Positions 1 to 11,617 of a stretch of 64,000 nucleotides of DNA are shown here, in pieces. Within the stretch, counting starts at the first letter, position 1; the number at the start of each line of letters is the position of its first letter. Both the position numbers and the translations under genes were made by a program. Source of the stretch: Saccharothrix sp. NRRL B-16314 (GTDB lineage: Bacteria > Actinomycetota > Actinomycetes > Mycobacteriales > Pseudonocardiaceae); assembly GCF_000716595.1 (NCBI RefSeq), contig NZ_JNXC01000001.1:372001-436000 (forward strand). Reading direction: 5' to 3'. A model generated the notes under the pieces. The model worked only from the letters and a program-made list of their open reading frames with translations, had not been told where the DNA came from and made no database searches.

Positions 1-476
1 AGCTTCAACCGGTCCGCGTGGAACGCGATGCCGTCCGGCGCCCGCAACGTGCTGTCCTGCAACGACAGCGACCCGGCCACGTCCGCGTCGACCAGGTCGA
101 CCAGGCCGTCGACCGTGCTGCCGGCCAAGGAGACCTCGTTGGCGCTGCTCAAGTTCCGCGCGGACAGGCCGGGGAGCCAGCAGTCGGCGAACCCGATACC
201 GGCCAGCTTGCCCTGCCGGAGGTCCGGCGGCTCCTCGAACCGGCAGCGGACGAACTCCAGCAGGTAGGGGAACTCCACCGCGCGCAGGTCGAGCACACCG
301 GTCAGGAACCGGTCCGCCACCCGCACCACCGGCGGGATACCGGCCCGCCGCCTCGGTAACCGCCACGTCCCGTCCGGCTCGCCAACGCCGCGCAGCACCT
401 CGGCCGCGGCGAGCCGGGCGGAGCGCGGCGGGCTGGGGTCGAACACGTCCAGCCCCCGCGCCCCCTCATCGGTCAT
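1..476 (-). CDS. Pentapeptide-like membrane-associated oxidoreductase-type protein, 5' part only
   Basis: The gene runs off the left edge of the window, so only about the first 158 residues are present. The ATG at 474-476 opens with MTDEGARGLDVFDP. The visible part contains loosely repeated five-residue beta-helix units such as FVRCRFEEPPDL and GIGFADCWLPGLSA. This pattern is typical of the actinobacterial proteins usually labelled membrane-associated oxidoreductase, which are pentapeptide-related and have no proven activity. No catalytic motif is visible. It lies downstream of the ABC transporter genes, on the same strand, after a 68-bp gap. The reading frame is clear; the family is a recognition call. 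Confidence 0.6.
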   Translation of the reverse strand, partial: MTDEGARGLDVFDPSPPRSARLAAAEVLRGVGEPDGTWRLPRRRAGIPPVVRVADRFLTGVLDLRAVEFPYLLEFVRCRFEEPPDLRQGKLAGIGFADCWLPGLSARNLSSANEVSLAGSTVDGLVDLVDADVAGSLSLQDSTLRAPDGIAFHADRLK

Positions 477-517
477 GTGATCGACAATGCTGGTCGACCG
501 ACCCGTTGGCAAGGAGC

Positions 518-535
518 GCCCGGCGTGCGCCGGGC
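518..535 (-). terminator. Short GC-rich hairpin after the ABC transporter operon
   Basis: GCCCGGCG and CGCCGGGC form an inverted repeat just past the stop of the ATP-binding gene on the minus strand. The innermost pairs must open to leave a usable loop, and no T-run follows. Weak terminator candidate. Confidence 0.35.
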
Positions 536-544
536 CGGGGTGGG

Positions 545-1306
545 TCAGTCGCGCGGGCCGTGGTGCGTCGGGTCGAGCACGCGGGCCAGGAACGACTGCG
601 TGCGCTCGTGCTGCGGCGCTCCGATGACCTGCTCGGCCGGCCCTTCCTCGACGACGTACCCGCCGTCCATGAACAGCACCCGGTCGGCCACCTCGCGGGC
701 GAACTGCATCTCGTGCGTCACCACGAGCATCGTCATGCCCTCGTCGGCCAGCTGCCGCATCACCCCGAGCACGTCACCGACGAGCTCCGGGTCCAGCGCC
801 GAGGTGGGCTCGTCGAACAGCATCACGTCCGGGTCCATCGACAGCGCCCGCGCGATCGCCGCCCGCTGCTGCTGCCCACCGGACAGCTGCGCGGGCATGG
901 CGTTGACCTTGTCCGACAGCCCGACCCGCTCCAGGTTCCGCAGCGCGACCTCCTGCGCCTCCTGCTCGCCCCGCTTGAGCACCTTGCGCTGCGCGACCGT
1001 GAGGTTCGCCAGCACGTTCAGGTGGGAGAACAGGTTGAACGACTGGAACACCATGCCGATCTTGGTGCGGGCCTTGTCGATGTCCACGTCCGGGTCGGTC
1101 AGCTCGGCGCCGTCCACCACGATCTTGCCGCCGGTCGGCTCCTCCAGCAGGTTCACGCAGCGCAGCAGCGTTGACTTGCCCGAGCCGGACGGCCCGATGA
1201 TGCACACGACATCACCGCGGTTGACCTGGAGGTCGATGCCCTTCAGAACGTCCAGCGTGCCGAACGACTTCTTCAGGCCGGTGACCTCGACGACGACGTC
1301 GCTCAC
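545..1306 (-). CDS. Polar amino acid ABC transporter, ATP-binding protein
   Basis: A 253-residue ATPase of the GlnQ/GluA class that powers uptake of a polar amino acid such as glutamate or glutamine. Visible motifs are Walker [10 protein letters not shown] near residue 40, the signature LSGGQQQR, Walker [14 protein letters not shown] and the switch histidine in VVTHEM. The length fits the family. The GTG start at 1304-1306 overlaps the permease stop as GTGA, so the two are translationally coupled. The operon order is binding protein, permease, ATPase. The exact substrate cannot be read from the sequence. Confidence 0.93.
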   Translation of the reverse strand: MSDVVVEVTGLKKSFGTLDVLKGIDLQVNRGDVVCIIGPSGSGKSTLLRCVNLLEEPTGGKIVVDGAELTDPDVDIDKARTKIGMVFQSFNLFSHLNVLANLTVAQRKVLKRGEQEAQEVALRNLERVGLSDKVNAMPAQLSGGQQQRAAIARALSMDPDVMLFDEPTSALDPELVGDVLGVMRQLADEGMTMLVVTHEMQFAREVADRVLFMDGGYVVEEGPAEQVIGAPQHERTQSFLARVLDPTHHGPRD

Positions 1307-2127
1307 GCCGACACCCCCAATCCGGTCGACTCCGGCGTGCTGATCTTCTTGCCGCCGGTGCGCTTCTCCAGGTACCGCGACAGGTGGCCCAGCGGCAGCG
1401 TGATGATCAGGTAGCACAGGCCCGCGATGAGGATCGGCGTCAGGGACGGCGACCGGCTCAGCGTCTCGCGGCCGAACTTGGTCAGCTCGTACTGCTCGCG
1501 GAACAGGCCCAGGATGTAGATCAGCGACGAGTCCTTGGTGAGCAGGATCAGCTCGTTGGTCAGCGGCGGCAGGATGATCCGGAACGCCTGCGGGATCACG
1601 ATGGTGACCGTCGCGCGGGCGCTGGACATGCCCAGCGAGCGGGCCGCCTCGATCTGGCCCTTGGGCACGGCCTGGATGCCGGCGCGGATCGTCTCCGCCA
1701 TGTAGGCCGCGCCGACGCTGCCGAGCGCCAGCATCACCGTGCTCAGCGGGTCGAACTGGAGCTGGAACGCGATCGGCACGCCGTAGTAGATGGCGATGAA
1801 GACCAGCAGTGCGGGCACACCGCGGAAGACCTCGATGTAGACCATCGCGATCCAGCGGTACGGCGCGACCGACGACAGCCGCATCAGCGCCAGGACCAGG
1901 CCGAGCGCCAGGCCGAACGCGAAGCCGAGGGCGGTGTAGATGATGGTGTTCTTCAACGCCACCGTGATGACGTTCGGGAACATCGCCGACGCGATCTCGG
2001 TGTTGAAGAACGCCTTGCGGACCTGCTCCCAGTCCGCGCTCAGGGCCAGGGCGACGACGACCACGACCAGCAGGGCGTACTGACCGATGCGGATCGCTCG
2101 CGCCCGCTGTCGTTTCGAGAGTGCCAT
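1303..2127 (-). CDS. Polar amino acid ABC transporter, permease
   Basis: A 274-residue inner-membrane permease of the His/Glu/Gln/Arg family. The N-terminal hydrophobic segment begins [15 protein letters not shown] and several further helices follow. The EAA-type loop is visible as [11 protein letters not shown] near the middle. It is preceded by the solute-binding protein gene and overlaps the ATPase gene by four bases. A single permease is present, so the channel is probably a homodimer, as in some GlnP-type systems. That is inference. Confidence 0.92.
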   Translation of the reverse strand: MALSKRQRARAIRIGQYALLVVVVVALALSADWEQVRKAFFNTEIASAMFPNVITVALKNTIIYTALGFAFGLALGLVLALMRLSSVAPYRWIAMVYIEVFRGVPALLVFIAIYYGVPIAFQLQFDPLSTVMLALGSVGAAYMAETIRAGIQAVPKGQIEAARSLGMSSARATVTIVIPQAFRIILPPLTNELILLTKDSSLIYILGLFREQYELTKFGRETLSRSPSLTPILIAGLCYLIITLPLGHLSRYLEKRTGGKKISTPESTGLGVSA

Positions 2128-2156
2128 GTGGATTCCTCGCAGTGGGTGGACAAGGC

Positions 2157-2190
2157 ACGGGGCCGGTGCCTGTCACAGCACCGGCCCCGT
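2157..2190 (-). terminator. Intercistronic hairpin between binding-protein and permease genes
   Basis: ACGGGGCCGGTGC and GCACCGGCCCCGT form a perfect 13-bp stem with an 8-nt loop, 11 bases after the binding-protein stop. Such hairpins usually act as partial terminators or RNA-stability elements, giving more binding protein than permease. That role here is inference. Confidence 0.6.
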
Positions 2191-2200
2191 CGTCAGCCGG

Positions 2201-3019
2201 TTACTTGCTCTCCGGCTTCTTGCCGAACCACTTCTCGTAGATCGTGTCGTACTCGCCGCTCTCCTTGGCCTTCTTCAACACCTCGTTGATCTTGCTCTGG
2301 AGCGCGGTGTTGCCCTTCTTGACGCCGATGCCGTACTGCTCGCCGGTGTCGAACTCCGCGGTCACCTCGGTGTCCGGGAACTCCTTGGCGTAGTCGAAGA
2401 GCACGCCGTTGTCGTTGATGCCCGCGTCGACCGCGCCGGTGCGCACGGCGGTCTCCATCAGCGGCAGGTCCTCGAACTGCACCACGGTGTAGCCGTTGGC
2501 CGCCGCGTTGTCGTTCGCGTACTTCTCACCGGTGGTGTCCTGCTGGACGGCGAGCTTCTTGCCCTTCAGCCCGGCCAGGTCCTTGATCCCGGACCCCTTC
2601 TTGACCAGCAGCGCCTGCGAGGCCTCGAAGTACGGGTCGGAGAAGTCGATCACCGCCTTGCGCTCGTCGGTGATCGTCATGCCGGCCGCGGCCAGGTCGC
2701 ACTGGTTCGCGCTGAAGCTCGTGCCCGACGTGATGGTCTCGAACGGCGTGTCGAAGATCTGCTGGGTGACGCCCAGCTCCTTGGCCACCAGGTCGACGAG
2801 CTCGACGTCGAAGCCGACGGTCTTGTCGCCCTCGCTGAACTGGAACGGCTTGTAGGACAGGTGCGTACAGGTGGTCAGCTTGCCGCTCTGGACCAGGTTG
2901 ATGCTCGACCCGTCGCTAGACGAGCCGGTGTTGACCTTGGTCGCGCACGCCGTCATCGTGGCCGCCAAGGCGAGCACGGGGAACAGGGCGAGCGCAGCGT
3001 GCCTGGTACGACGGGCCAC
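2201..3019 (-). CDS. Amino acid ABC transporter solute-binding lipoprotein
   Basis: A 272-residue extracytoplasmic binding protein of family SBP_bac_3, the first gene of the transporter operon. The GTG start at 3017-3019 is preferred over upstream starts because AAGGAG lies seven bases before it. The encoded N-terminus is then a normal signal peptide, MARRTRHAALALFPVLAL, followed by a lipobox ending in TAC. The mature protein has the family hallmarks YKPFQF, VGFDVELVDLVAKELG and GMTITDERKAVIDFSDPYF. It should be lipid-anchored outside the membrane and deliver a polar amino acid to the permease. Confidence 0.92.
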   Translation of the reverse strand: MARRTRHAALALFPVLALAATMTACATKVNTGSSSDGSSINLVQSGKLTTCTHLSYKPFQFSEGDKTVGFDVELVDLVAKELGVTQQIFDTPFETITSGTSFSANQCDLAAAGMTITDERKAVIDFSDPYFEASQALLVKKGSGIKDLAGLKGKKLAVQQDTTGEKYANDNAAANGYTVVQFEDLPLMETAVRTGAVDAGINDNGVLFDYAKEFPDTEVTAEFDTGEQYGIGVKKGNTALQSKINEVLKKAKESGEYDTIYEKWFGKKPESK

Positions 3020-3175
3020 GGCGTCACTCCTTGTAACTGTGTCGGTCGAGTGTTCGGCATACTGCCACTTGGGTGACTGGGTGCACAGCACGCGCGTGTT
3101 ACAGAGCTTCGGTGTGCATGAATCTTGCGTCACAGGTGACGTTCAGCGACAAAATGTTCAGTCGTTTGGCTTAAA

Positions 3176-5875
<2,700 letters not shown>

Positions 5876-5926
5876 CGATCCAGTTAACCGGTTACCGGTC
5901 GGTTAGGTCACGGTCCTGACCGGTGT

Positions 5927-8050
5927 TTGCAAACCCTGTCAGTGGACTGCGATCGTCACTCTCCGTGGACTACGACTTACCTCCCTGGGCACAGCGGCGC
6001 GGACCACCCGGAACGGGTGCTGGAGCGCGCGGTCACGGCGGCGCTGGAACGCCCGGAGGTCGCGCGGGCGGTCACGTCGAAGCAGGTGACGCGGGAAGCC
6101 CTGATCGAGTCCTTGTCCGGCGCGGAGGCCGCCGTGCTGGCCGCGGCGGGCCAGGCGGAACAGCGTTACCGGGACGAGCGGCCGGGCTGGTGGGCCCTGT
6201 TCGCGCCGAACGCCCCGATCGGCCGGTGGGTGCTGCTCGTCACGCCGGTCCTGGGCTTCGCGGCCCTCGGTTCGTTCGTCGCACTCCTGGCCGGTCTGCC
6301 GTCGGCCGGGGTGCTCGCGGTCGTCGGCGGCGCGGCGGCGCTCGCGGTCGTGCTCAGCGCGCTCCTGGTGGTGCACTGGTCGCAGGGGCGCGTCGGCCGC
6401 CGGCTGCTGATCGCCTGGTTGGCCTGCGGGTGGTTCCTGCCCCTGACCGCGGTGGAGCCGTTGTCCCGGCTCGACCCGCCGCGCTGGCCGTTCCTCCTGG
6501 CCCTCGTGGGCTTCGGCCTGGTCAACGCCTCGGCCGTCCTCTCCGTCCGCACGTTGTTCAGGAGCTTCCGGCACTCGGGCCAGGGCGAGGTGGCGCGCGC
6601 CGCGCTCGTGGCGTGGGAGGAGAGCGTGCTGGTCGACGGCGTGCTGCCGGTCCTCTACAGCAAGCTGAACGAGGTCACGCCGCCCGTCCACGCCACCGTC
6701 CTGACCGTGCGGGAGGTGTCGTCCCTGGTCCGCGCCGACCCGCTGCGGATGCACGTGCCGACACCGGCGGGCGCCGTGCTGGCCGGGCTGGTCGAGAGGC
6801 TGGACGGCGGGAGCTTCGCCGTCGCCGGGCCGCGCGGCGCGGGCAAGACGAACCTGCTCCGGGCGTTCTGCGGCGGCCGGTACCGGTCCGCGGACCGCGC
6901 GCCCGACCTGGCCGTCCTGGTGTCCGCGCCGGTCGACTACGTGCCGCAGGAGTTCGTGGTCCACCTGTTCGCCGAGGTGTGCGAGGCGGTGGTCGACCGG
7001 TTCGGGCAGCGCGGCGGGAGTCGGCGGTTGGCGCGGAAGGTCCGGCCGCACCCGCTGGTCGCCGTCGCGCGGGACCACCTGGCCGCCCTCAACTACGTGC
7101 GCACGTACGCGGACGAGATCAGCGGCAAGGGCGGGTTCAAGGGGTTCGAGCTGGCGGGCAAGCGGGCCGTGACCATGGCCGGTCGGGCGCTCACCTACCC
7201 GGAGGTGGTCAAACGCTTCCGGGGGTTCCTGAGCCGGATCGCCGCCGAACAGGCCACCGAACGTGAGGTGAAACCCGGTCGGGTGGTCATCGGCGTCGAC
7301 GAGCTCGACCGCATCGGCACCGGCGAGCCCGCCCGCCGCCTGCTCAACGAGATCAAGGCGGTCTTCGACGTCCAGGGCTGCTACTACCTGGTCTCCGTCT
7401 CGACCGAGGCGCAGCACGACTTCGAGCTGTCCGGCATCGGCCTGCGCAGCGTCTTCGACAGCTCGTTCGACGAGGTGGTCCGGGTCGACTACCTCGACTT
7501 CGAGTACGCCCGGAAGCTCCTGCGCCGCTACGTCCTCGACCTGTCCGAGCAGTTCCAGGCCCTCGCGTACGTGTTCTCCGGCGGCCTGGCCCGCCAACTG
7601 GTCCGCACCGCGCGGGCCATCGTGGAACTGGGCCGTGAACGGCCCGGACGCGATATCGCGGACGTGGTCCGGGCCCTCGCCGACGCCGAGCTGACCCGAG
7701 CCTGCCAGGCCACCGCCGACGCCCTGACCGCCGTGGACGACCGCGACGGCGTCACCGACCTCCTGCGCCTGCTGGACGAACGCCCGACCACCGACCTCAA
7801 GGCGTTCAGCGACAAGGTCCGCGACTCCTACAAGGACAGGTCGGACCGCGTCCGCCACCTGCGGGACGCCATCGCCGCCCGCACCCGCTTCCTCGCCACG
7901 GTCCGACAAACCTTCACCGCGGACCTCACCGAGGAGCGGATGCGGGAGCTGGACTTCGACCAACTCGCCCGCGCCCGCCGCTACGCGGGCACGAACCCGG
8001 ACGCGGGCCTGGCCCTGCTCCGGGACATCGACCGAAGATGGTCGGCGTGA
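5927..8050 (+). CDS. Membrane-anchored P-loop NTPase, KAP-like
   Basis: A 707-residue protein with about four hydrophobic segments between residues 98 and 205. These precede a P-loop domain with Walker A AGPRGAGKTNLL near residue 301 and Walker B VVIGVDELDRIG near 453. Membrane helices set within or before a P-loop domain recall the KAP group of STAND-related NTPases, but the exact subfamily is uncertain. The start is unclear: TTG at 5927, GTG at 5942 and GTG near 6017 are in frame and none has a good ribosome site. The stop overlaps the HIT gene, so the two are coupled. Function unknown; KAP proteins often organise membrane signalling or defence complexes. Confidence 0.6.
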   Translation: MQTLSVDCDRHSPWTTTYLPGHSGADHPERVLERAVTAALERPEVARAVTSKQVTREALIESLSGAEAAVLAAAGQAEQRYRDERPGWWALFAPNAPIGRWVLLVTPVLGFAALGSFVALLAGLPSAGVLAVVGGAAALAVVLSALLVVHWSQGRVGRRLLIAWLACGWFLPLTAVEPLSRLDPPRWPFLLALVGFGLVNASAVLSVRTLFRSFRHSGQGEVARAALVAWEESVLVDGVLPVLYSKLNEVTPPVHATVLTVREVSSLVRADPLRMHVPTPAGAVLAGLVERLDGGSFAVAGPRGAGKTNLLRAFCGGRYRSADRAPDLAVLVSAPVDYVPQEFVVHLFAEVCEAVVDRFGQRGGSRRLARKVRPHPLVAVARDHLAALNYVRTYADEISGKGGFKGFELAGKRAVTMAGRALTYPEVVKRFRGFLSRIAAEQATEREVKPGRVVIGVDELDRIGTGEPARRLLNEIKAVFDVQGCYYLVSVSTEAQHDFELSGIGLRSVFDSSFDEVVRVDYLDFEYARKLLRRYVLDLSEQFQALAYVFSGGLARQLVRTARAIVELGRERPGRDIADVVRALADAELTRACQATADALTAVDDRDGVTDLLRLLDERPTTDLKAFSDKVRDSYKDRSDRVRHLRDAIAARTRFLATVRQTFTADLTEERMRELDFDQLARARRYAGTNPDAGLALLRDIDRRWSA

Positions 8051-8520
8051 CCGAAGACTGGAAGAACGACCGCATCGGCTCGGCCCTGCGCGGCGAGAAC
8101 CCGACCGTGCTCCGGCGGCTCTCCGCCGGCTTCGCGGTGATCGGGGACGTCCAGTTCCTCCCCGGCTACTGCGTGCTGCTCACCGACACACCCGGCGTCC
8201 ACCGCCTGACCGACCTGCCGCGCCACCGCCGGCTGGACTTCCTCGCGGACATGGAGCTGCTGGCCGAAGCGGTGGAACGGGTGTGCGGCCGGCGTGACCC
8301 GGAGTTCCGCCGGGTCAACCTGGAGATCCTGGGCAACACCGACCCGTGGCTGCACGCCCACGTCCGCGCCCGCTACCACTGGGAGCCGGAGCCGGTCGTG
8401 CGCCACCCGGTCTACCTCTACCCGGCGGAACGCTGGACCGACCCGGCCACCGCCCTCGGCCCGCAGCACGACGACCTGCGGGCCGACCTCACCGCCGAAC
8501 TCGACCGGCTGACCGGCTGA
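8047..8520 (+). CDS. HIT-like diadenosine tetraphosphate hydrolase family protein
   Basis: About 157 residues. It contains FAVIGDVQFLPGYCVLLTD, EAVERV, FRRVNLEILGNTDPWLHAHV and RYHWEP, all typical of actinobacterial proteins annotated as diadenosine tetraphosphate hydrolases of the HIT superfamily. The histidine cluster reads LHAHV, shorter than the canonical triad motif, so nucleotide hydrolysis is plausible but unproven. The GTG start at 8047 overlaps the previous stop as GTGA; an ATG at 8038 is an alternative. The pairing with a P-loop NTPase hints at a nucleotide-related role, which is inference. Confidence 0.7.
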   Translation: MTEDWKNDRIGSALRGENPTVLRRLSAGFAVIGDVQFLPGYCVLLTDTPGVHRLTDLPRHRRLDFLADMELLAEAVERVCGRRDPEFRRVNLEILGNTDPWLHAHVRARYHWEPEPVVRHPVYLYPAERWTDPATALGPQHDDLRADLTAELDRLTG

Positions 8521-8539
8521 ACCGCTCGACCAGACTCGA

Positions 8540-9952
8540 TCAACGCCGGGCGTGCGCGTCCAGCACCACGGCCACGGCCTCGGTGATCCGCGCCGCCTGC
8601 GCCAGGTGCAGCCACTCGTCCGGCACGTGGCAGTTCGAGTCCGGCCCCACCGCACCCGTGACCAGGAACTGCGCCTCCGGGTACGCCTCCGGCAGCAGCG
8701 CCATGAACGGGATCGAGCCGCCCAGCGCCACCGTCCGCCACGGCGCGTCGAACACCTCCTTGCCGACCAGGTCCAGCGTCTCGCGCAGCCACGGCGCCAG
8801 CGTCGGCGCGTTCCACCCGTCCGCCGCCTCGATCCGCGACAGCTCCACCGAAGCCCCGTACGGCACGTCCGTCGTCAACGCCCGCCGGATCGCCTCGACC
8901 ACCGCCGAGGAGTCGGCCGTCGGCGGCAGCCGGAAGCTCAGCACCAGCGTGGTGGACGGCCGCAGCACGTTGCCCGCGTCGTCCGGCGCCGGCAGCCCGT
9001 CCGCCCCGGTCACCGACAGCGTCGGCCGCCACCCGGCGTTCAGCGCCAACTCGACCTCGTCCGACGCCACGGGCTGCGTCCCGCCCGCCCACGGCACGCT
9101 GCCGACGAGCACACCGGGCGCGCTGGCCACCGAGTCGCGCACCTCGAGCACCCGGTCCTCCGGGATCTCGACGTGCATCTCCGGCAGCAGCACCTCACCG
9201 GTCGCCGCGTCCTCCAGCCGGTCCAGCAGCTGCCGCGCGATCCGGAACGACGACGGCACGATCCCGCTCGCCAGCCCCGAGTGCAGCCCGCCTTCCAGCA
9301 CCTTCACCGTCATGGTGACCTGCACCAGCCCGCGCAGCGACGTGGTCAGCCACATCCGCTCGTAGTCGCTGCCGCCCGAGTCGAGGCACACGACCAGCGA
9401 CACGTCACCGAGCCGGGACCGCAGGTGGTCCAGGTACGCGGGCAGGTCCGGGCTGCCGGACTCCTCGCCGGTCTCCAGCAGGATGACGCACCGCGAGTGC
9501 GTGCCGCCCGCCTGTCGCACCCCCTCGATGGCCGCGATCGCCGCGTACCCCGAGTACCCGTCGTCGGCGGAACCCCGGCCGTACAGCCGCCCGTCGCGCA
9601 GGACCGGCGTCCACGGCCCGAGCCCTTCGCCCCAGCCACCCACCGGCGGCTGCTTGTCCAGGTGCCCGTACATCAGCACGGTGTCGGACGTCGGCGCCGT
9701 GCCGGGCACGTCGACCAGCAGCAACGGCGTCAGGTCGGGTAGTTGGACGACCTCGACGGTGGCGCCCGGCAGATCGCGGTCGGCGAGCCAGGCGCGCACG
9801 TGCTCCACCGCGGCGGCCAGGTGGCCGTGCGATGCCCACGCGGGGTCGAACGAGGGGGAGATCGCGGGGATCGCGACCAAGGCGGACAGGCTCGGGAGGA
9901 TGTCGTCCTCCCAGAGCCCGCGAACGGTACGGGTCAGCGCTGAACGGTCCAC
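8540..9952 (-). CDS. M20 family metallodipeptidase
   Basis: A 470-residue zinc peptidase of the ArgE/DapE/CPG2 family. Metal-site motifs appear in order: MYGHLDKQP (His), GRGSADDGYSG (bridging Asp), LETGEESGS (catalytic Glu and metal Glu), CLDSGGSDYERMW (Asp) and the C-terminal SNCHVPDEW (His). There is no signal peptide, so it is a cytoplasmic dipeptidase likely to degrade peptides. It faces the HIT gene tail to tail with a 19-bp gap. The upstream region on its strand is the long intergenic stretch to 10423. Confidence 0.9.
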   Translation of the reverse strand: MDRSALTRTVRGLWEDDILPSLSALVAIPAISPSFDPAWASHGHLAAAVEHVRAWLADRDLPGATVEVVQLPDLTPLLLVDVPGTAPTSDTVLMYGHLDKQPPVGGWGEGLGPWTPVLRDGRLYGRGSADDGYSGYAAIAAIEGVRQAGGTHSRCVILLETGEESGSPDLPAYLDHLRSRLGDVSLVVCLDSGGSDYERMWLTTSLRGLVQVTMTVKVLEGGLHSGLASGIVPSSFRIARQLLDRLEDAATGEVLLPEMHVEIPEDRVLEVRDSVASAPGVLVGSVPWAGGTQPVASDEVELALNAGWRPTLSVTGADGLPAPDDAGNVLRPSTTLVLSFRLPPTADSSAVVEAIRRALTTDVPYGASVELSRIEAADGWNAPTLAPWLRETLDLVGKEVFDAPWRTVALGGSIPFMALLPEAYPEAQFLVTGAVGPDSNCHVPDEWLHLAQAARITEAVAVVLDAHARR

Positions 9953-10423
9953 GCCCCGATCCTGTCACGACCCGTTTCACCGGCGGACCGGTGAGCGGGC
10001 GATCCGACGGCCGATCCGGAGATTTCGCGTGGTGGAAATGGTGCGTCTGCCGATGGTCGGTAGTCCATCCACAGCAAGGGGTGCCCACGTGGGCAGTTCG
10101 GCCGACCGGACGTGTGCGGAAGCCTACGTTCGGTAGTTAACCGGCGATAACCTGGACAAGGGTGTTCGATCAACGAACGGCCTACTCGGACTGCCGAAGA
10201 TTGGTCTTCCGACCGTTGGTGCACGTCAGGCCGCTGCGTGAAGAGTTACGAACTGGGATGGGGCTCACCATCGGGGCAGGTGCCATGTCAGGATGTGGAT
10301 GAGAACACCGTCAGCGCCGACGGTTGACCGACCCCGACACCGAGGGGCACGGCGACTGGCGGTGCAGCCGCGCAGTGTCGTCACAAGCGACCGGGCGGTC
10401 TCGTAGACGAGGAGACAAGGCGC
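9953..10423. other. 471-bp intergenic region between divergent dipeptidase and dehydrogenase genes
   Basis: No convincing gene is seen. It must hold the promoters for the dipeptidase (minus) and the 2-oxo acid dehydrogenase operon (plus). A short hairpin GAAGA-TTGG-TCTTC lies at 10196-10209. A purine-rich stretch just before 10424 could serve as ribosome site. No riboswitch or operator was recognised. Confidence 0.5.
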
Positions 10424-11617
10424 ATGTCGTCCCCCGAGAAATGGACGCACCCAGGGCCGGATGCCGCCCCGGCAACTGCTGCCAAACCGACAGCCGAACA
10501 GGTGATCGCAGGCTTGCGAGCGACAGACGAGGGCGGCGCCGACCTGGTGCAGCTGCTCACCCCCGAGGGCGAGCGCGTCCAGCACCCGGATTTCGACATC
10601 GACATCACGGCCGAGGAACTGCGCGGGCTGTACCGCGACATGGTCCTCGTCCGCCGCGTCGACCGCGAGGCGAACGCCCTGCAGCGCAAGGGCCAGCTCG
10701 GCATCTGGGTGCCGCTGCTGGGCCAGGAAGCCGCGCAGATCGGCGCCGGCCGGGCCATGCGCCCGGAGGACATGGCGTTCCCCAGCTACCGCGAGCACGG
10801 CATCGCGTGGACCCGGGGCGTCAAGCCGACCGAGCTGCTCGGCATCTTCCGCGGCACCGACAACGGCACGTGGGACCCGGTCGCGACCCGGTTCCACCCG
10901 TACACGATCGTCATCGGCAACCAGGTGCTCAACGCCGCCGGCTACGCCATGGGCCAGAAGTTCGACGGCAAGGTGGGCGACTCCGACGGCGAGGCCACCA
11001 TCTGCTTCTTCGGCGACGGCGCCACCAGCCAGGGCGACGTGCACGAGGGCTTCGTCTGGGCCGCGGTCTACGACGCGCCGCTGGTGTTCTTCTGCCAGAA
11101 CAACCAGTGGGCCATCTCCGAGCCCACCGAGCGCCAGTCCCGGCTCCCGCTCTACCAGCGGGCCCGCGGCTACGGCTTCCCCGGCATCCGGGTCGACGGC
11201 AACGACGTGCTGGCCACCCTCGCGGTCACCCGCTGGGCGCTGGAGGAGTGCCGCCAGGGCAACGGCCCGATCCTGATCGAGGCGTTCACCTACCGGATGG
11301 ACGCGCACACCACCTCCGACGACCCGTCCCGCTACCGGCTGTCCGACGAGCTGGAGCTGTGGAAGCTCAAGGACCCGATCGAGCGGGTCAAGGTGCACCT
11401 GGTCAAGCAGCAGTGGGCGGACCAGGCGTTCTTCGAGTCCATCGAGGCCGAGGCCGAGCAGATCGCCATCGAGCTGCGGGACTACTGCGTCAACCTGCCC
11501 GACCCGCCCCCCGGGCGGATCTTCAGCGAGGTCTACGCCGAGGGCAACCCGGTCCTGGAGGCGCAACGCGACGAGTTCCTGGCGTACCACGCCGGGTTCG
11601 CGGGAGGTGAGCACTGA
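10424..11617 (+). CDS. 2-oxo acid dehydrogenase E1 component, alpha subunit
   Basis: A 397-residue thiamine-diphosphate enzyme subunit. The ThDP motif is clear as CFFGDGATSQGDVHEGF and ends QNNQWAIS, and the regulatory loop region reads DAHTTSDDPSRYR. With the beta subunit it decarboxylates a 2-oxo acid and acylates the lipoyl group of E2. The substrate could be branched-chain 2-oxo acids (BkdA) or pyruvate (PdhA); the sequence alone does not settle this. It is the first gene of a three-gene operon. A GAGGAGACAAGG stretch precedes the ATG. Confidence 0.93.
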   Translation: MSSPEKWTHPGPDAAPATAAKPTAEQVIAGLRATDEGGADLVQLLTPEGERVQHPDFDIDITAEELRGLYRDMVLVRRVDREANALQRKGQLGIWVPLLGQEAAQIGAGRAMRPEDMAFPSYREHGIAWTRGVKPTELLGIFRGTDNGTWDPVATRFHPYTIVIGNQVLNAAGYAMGQKFDGKVGDSDGEATICFFGDGATSQGDVHEGFVWAAVYDAPLVFFCQNNQWAISEPTERQSRLPLYQRARGYGFPGIRVDGNDVLATLAVTRWALEECRQGNGPILIEAFTYRMDAHTTSDDPSRYRLSDELELWKLKDPIERVKVHLVKQQWADQAFFESIEAEAEQIAIELRDYCVNLPDPPPGRIFSEVYAEGNPVLEAQRDEFLAYHAGFAGGEH

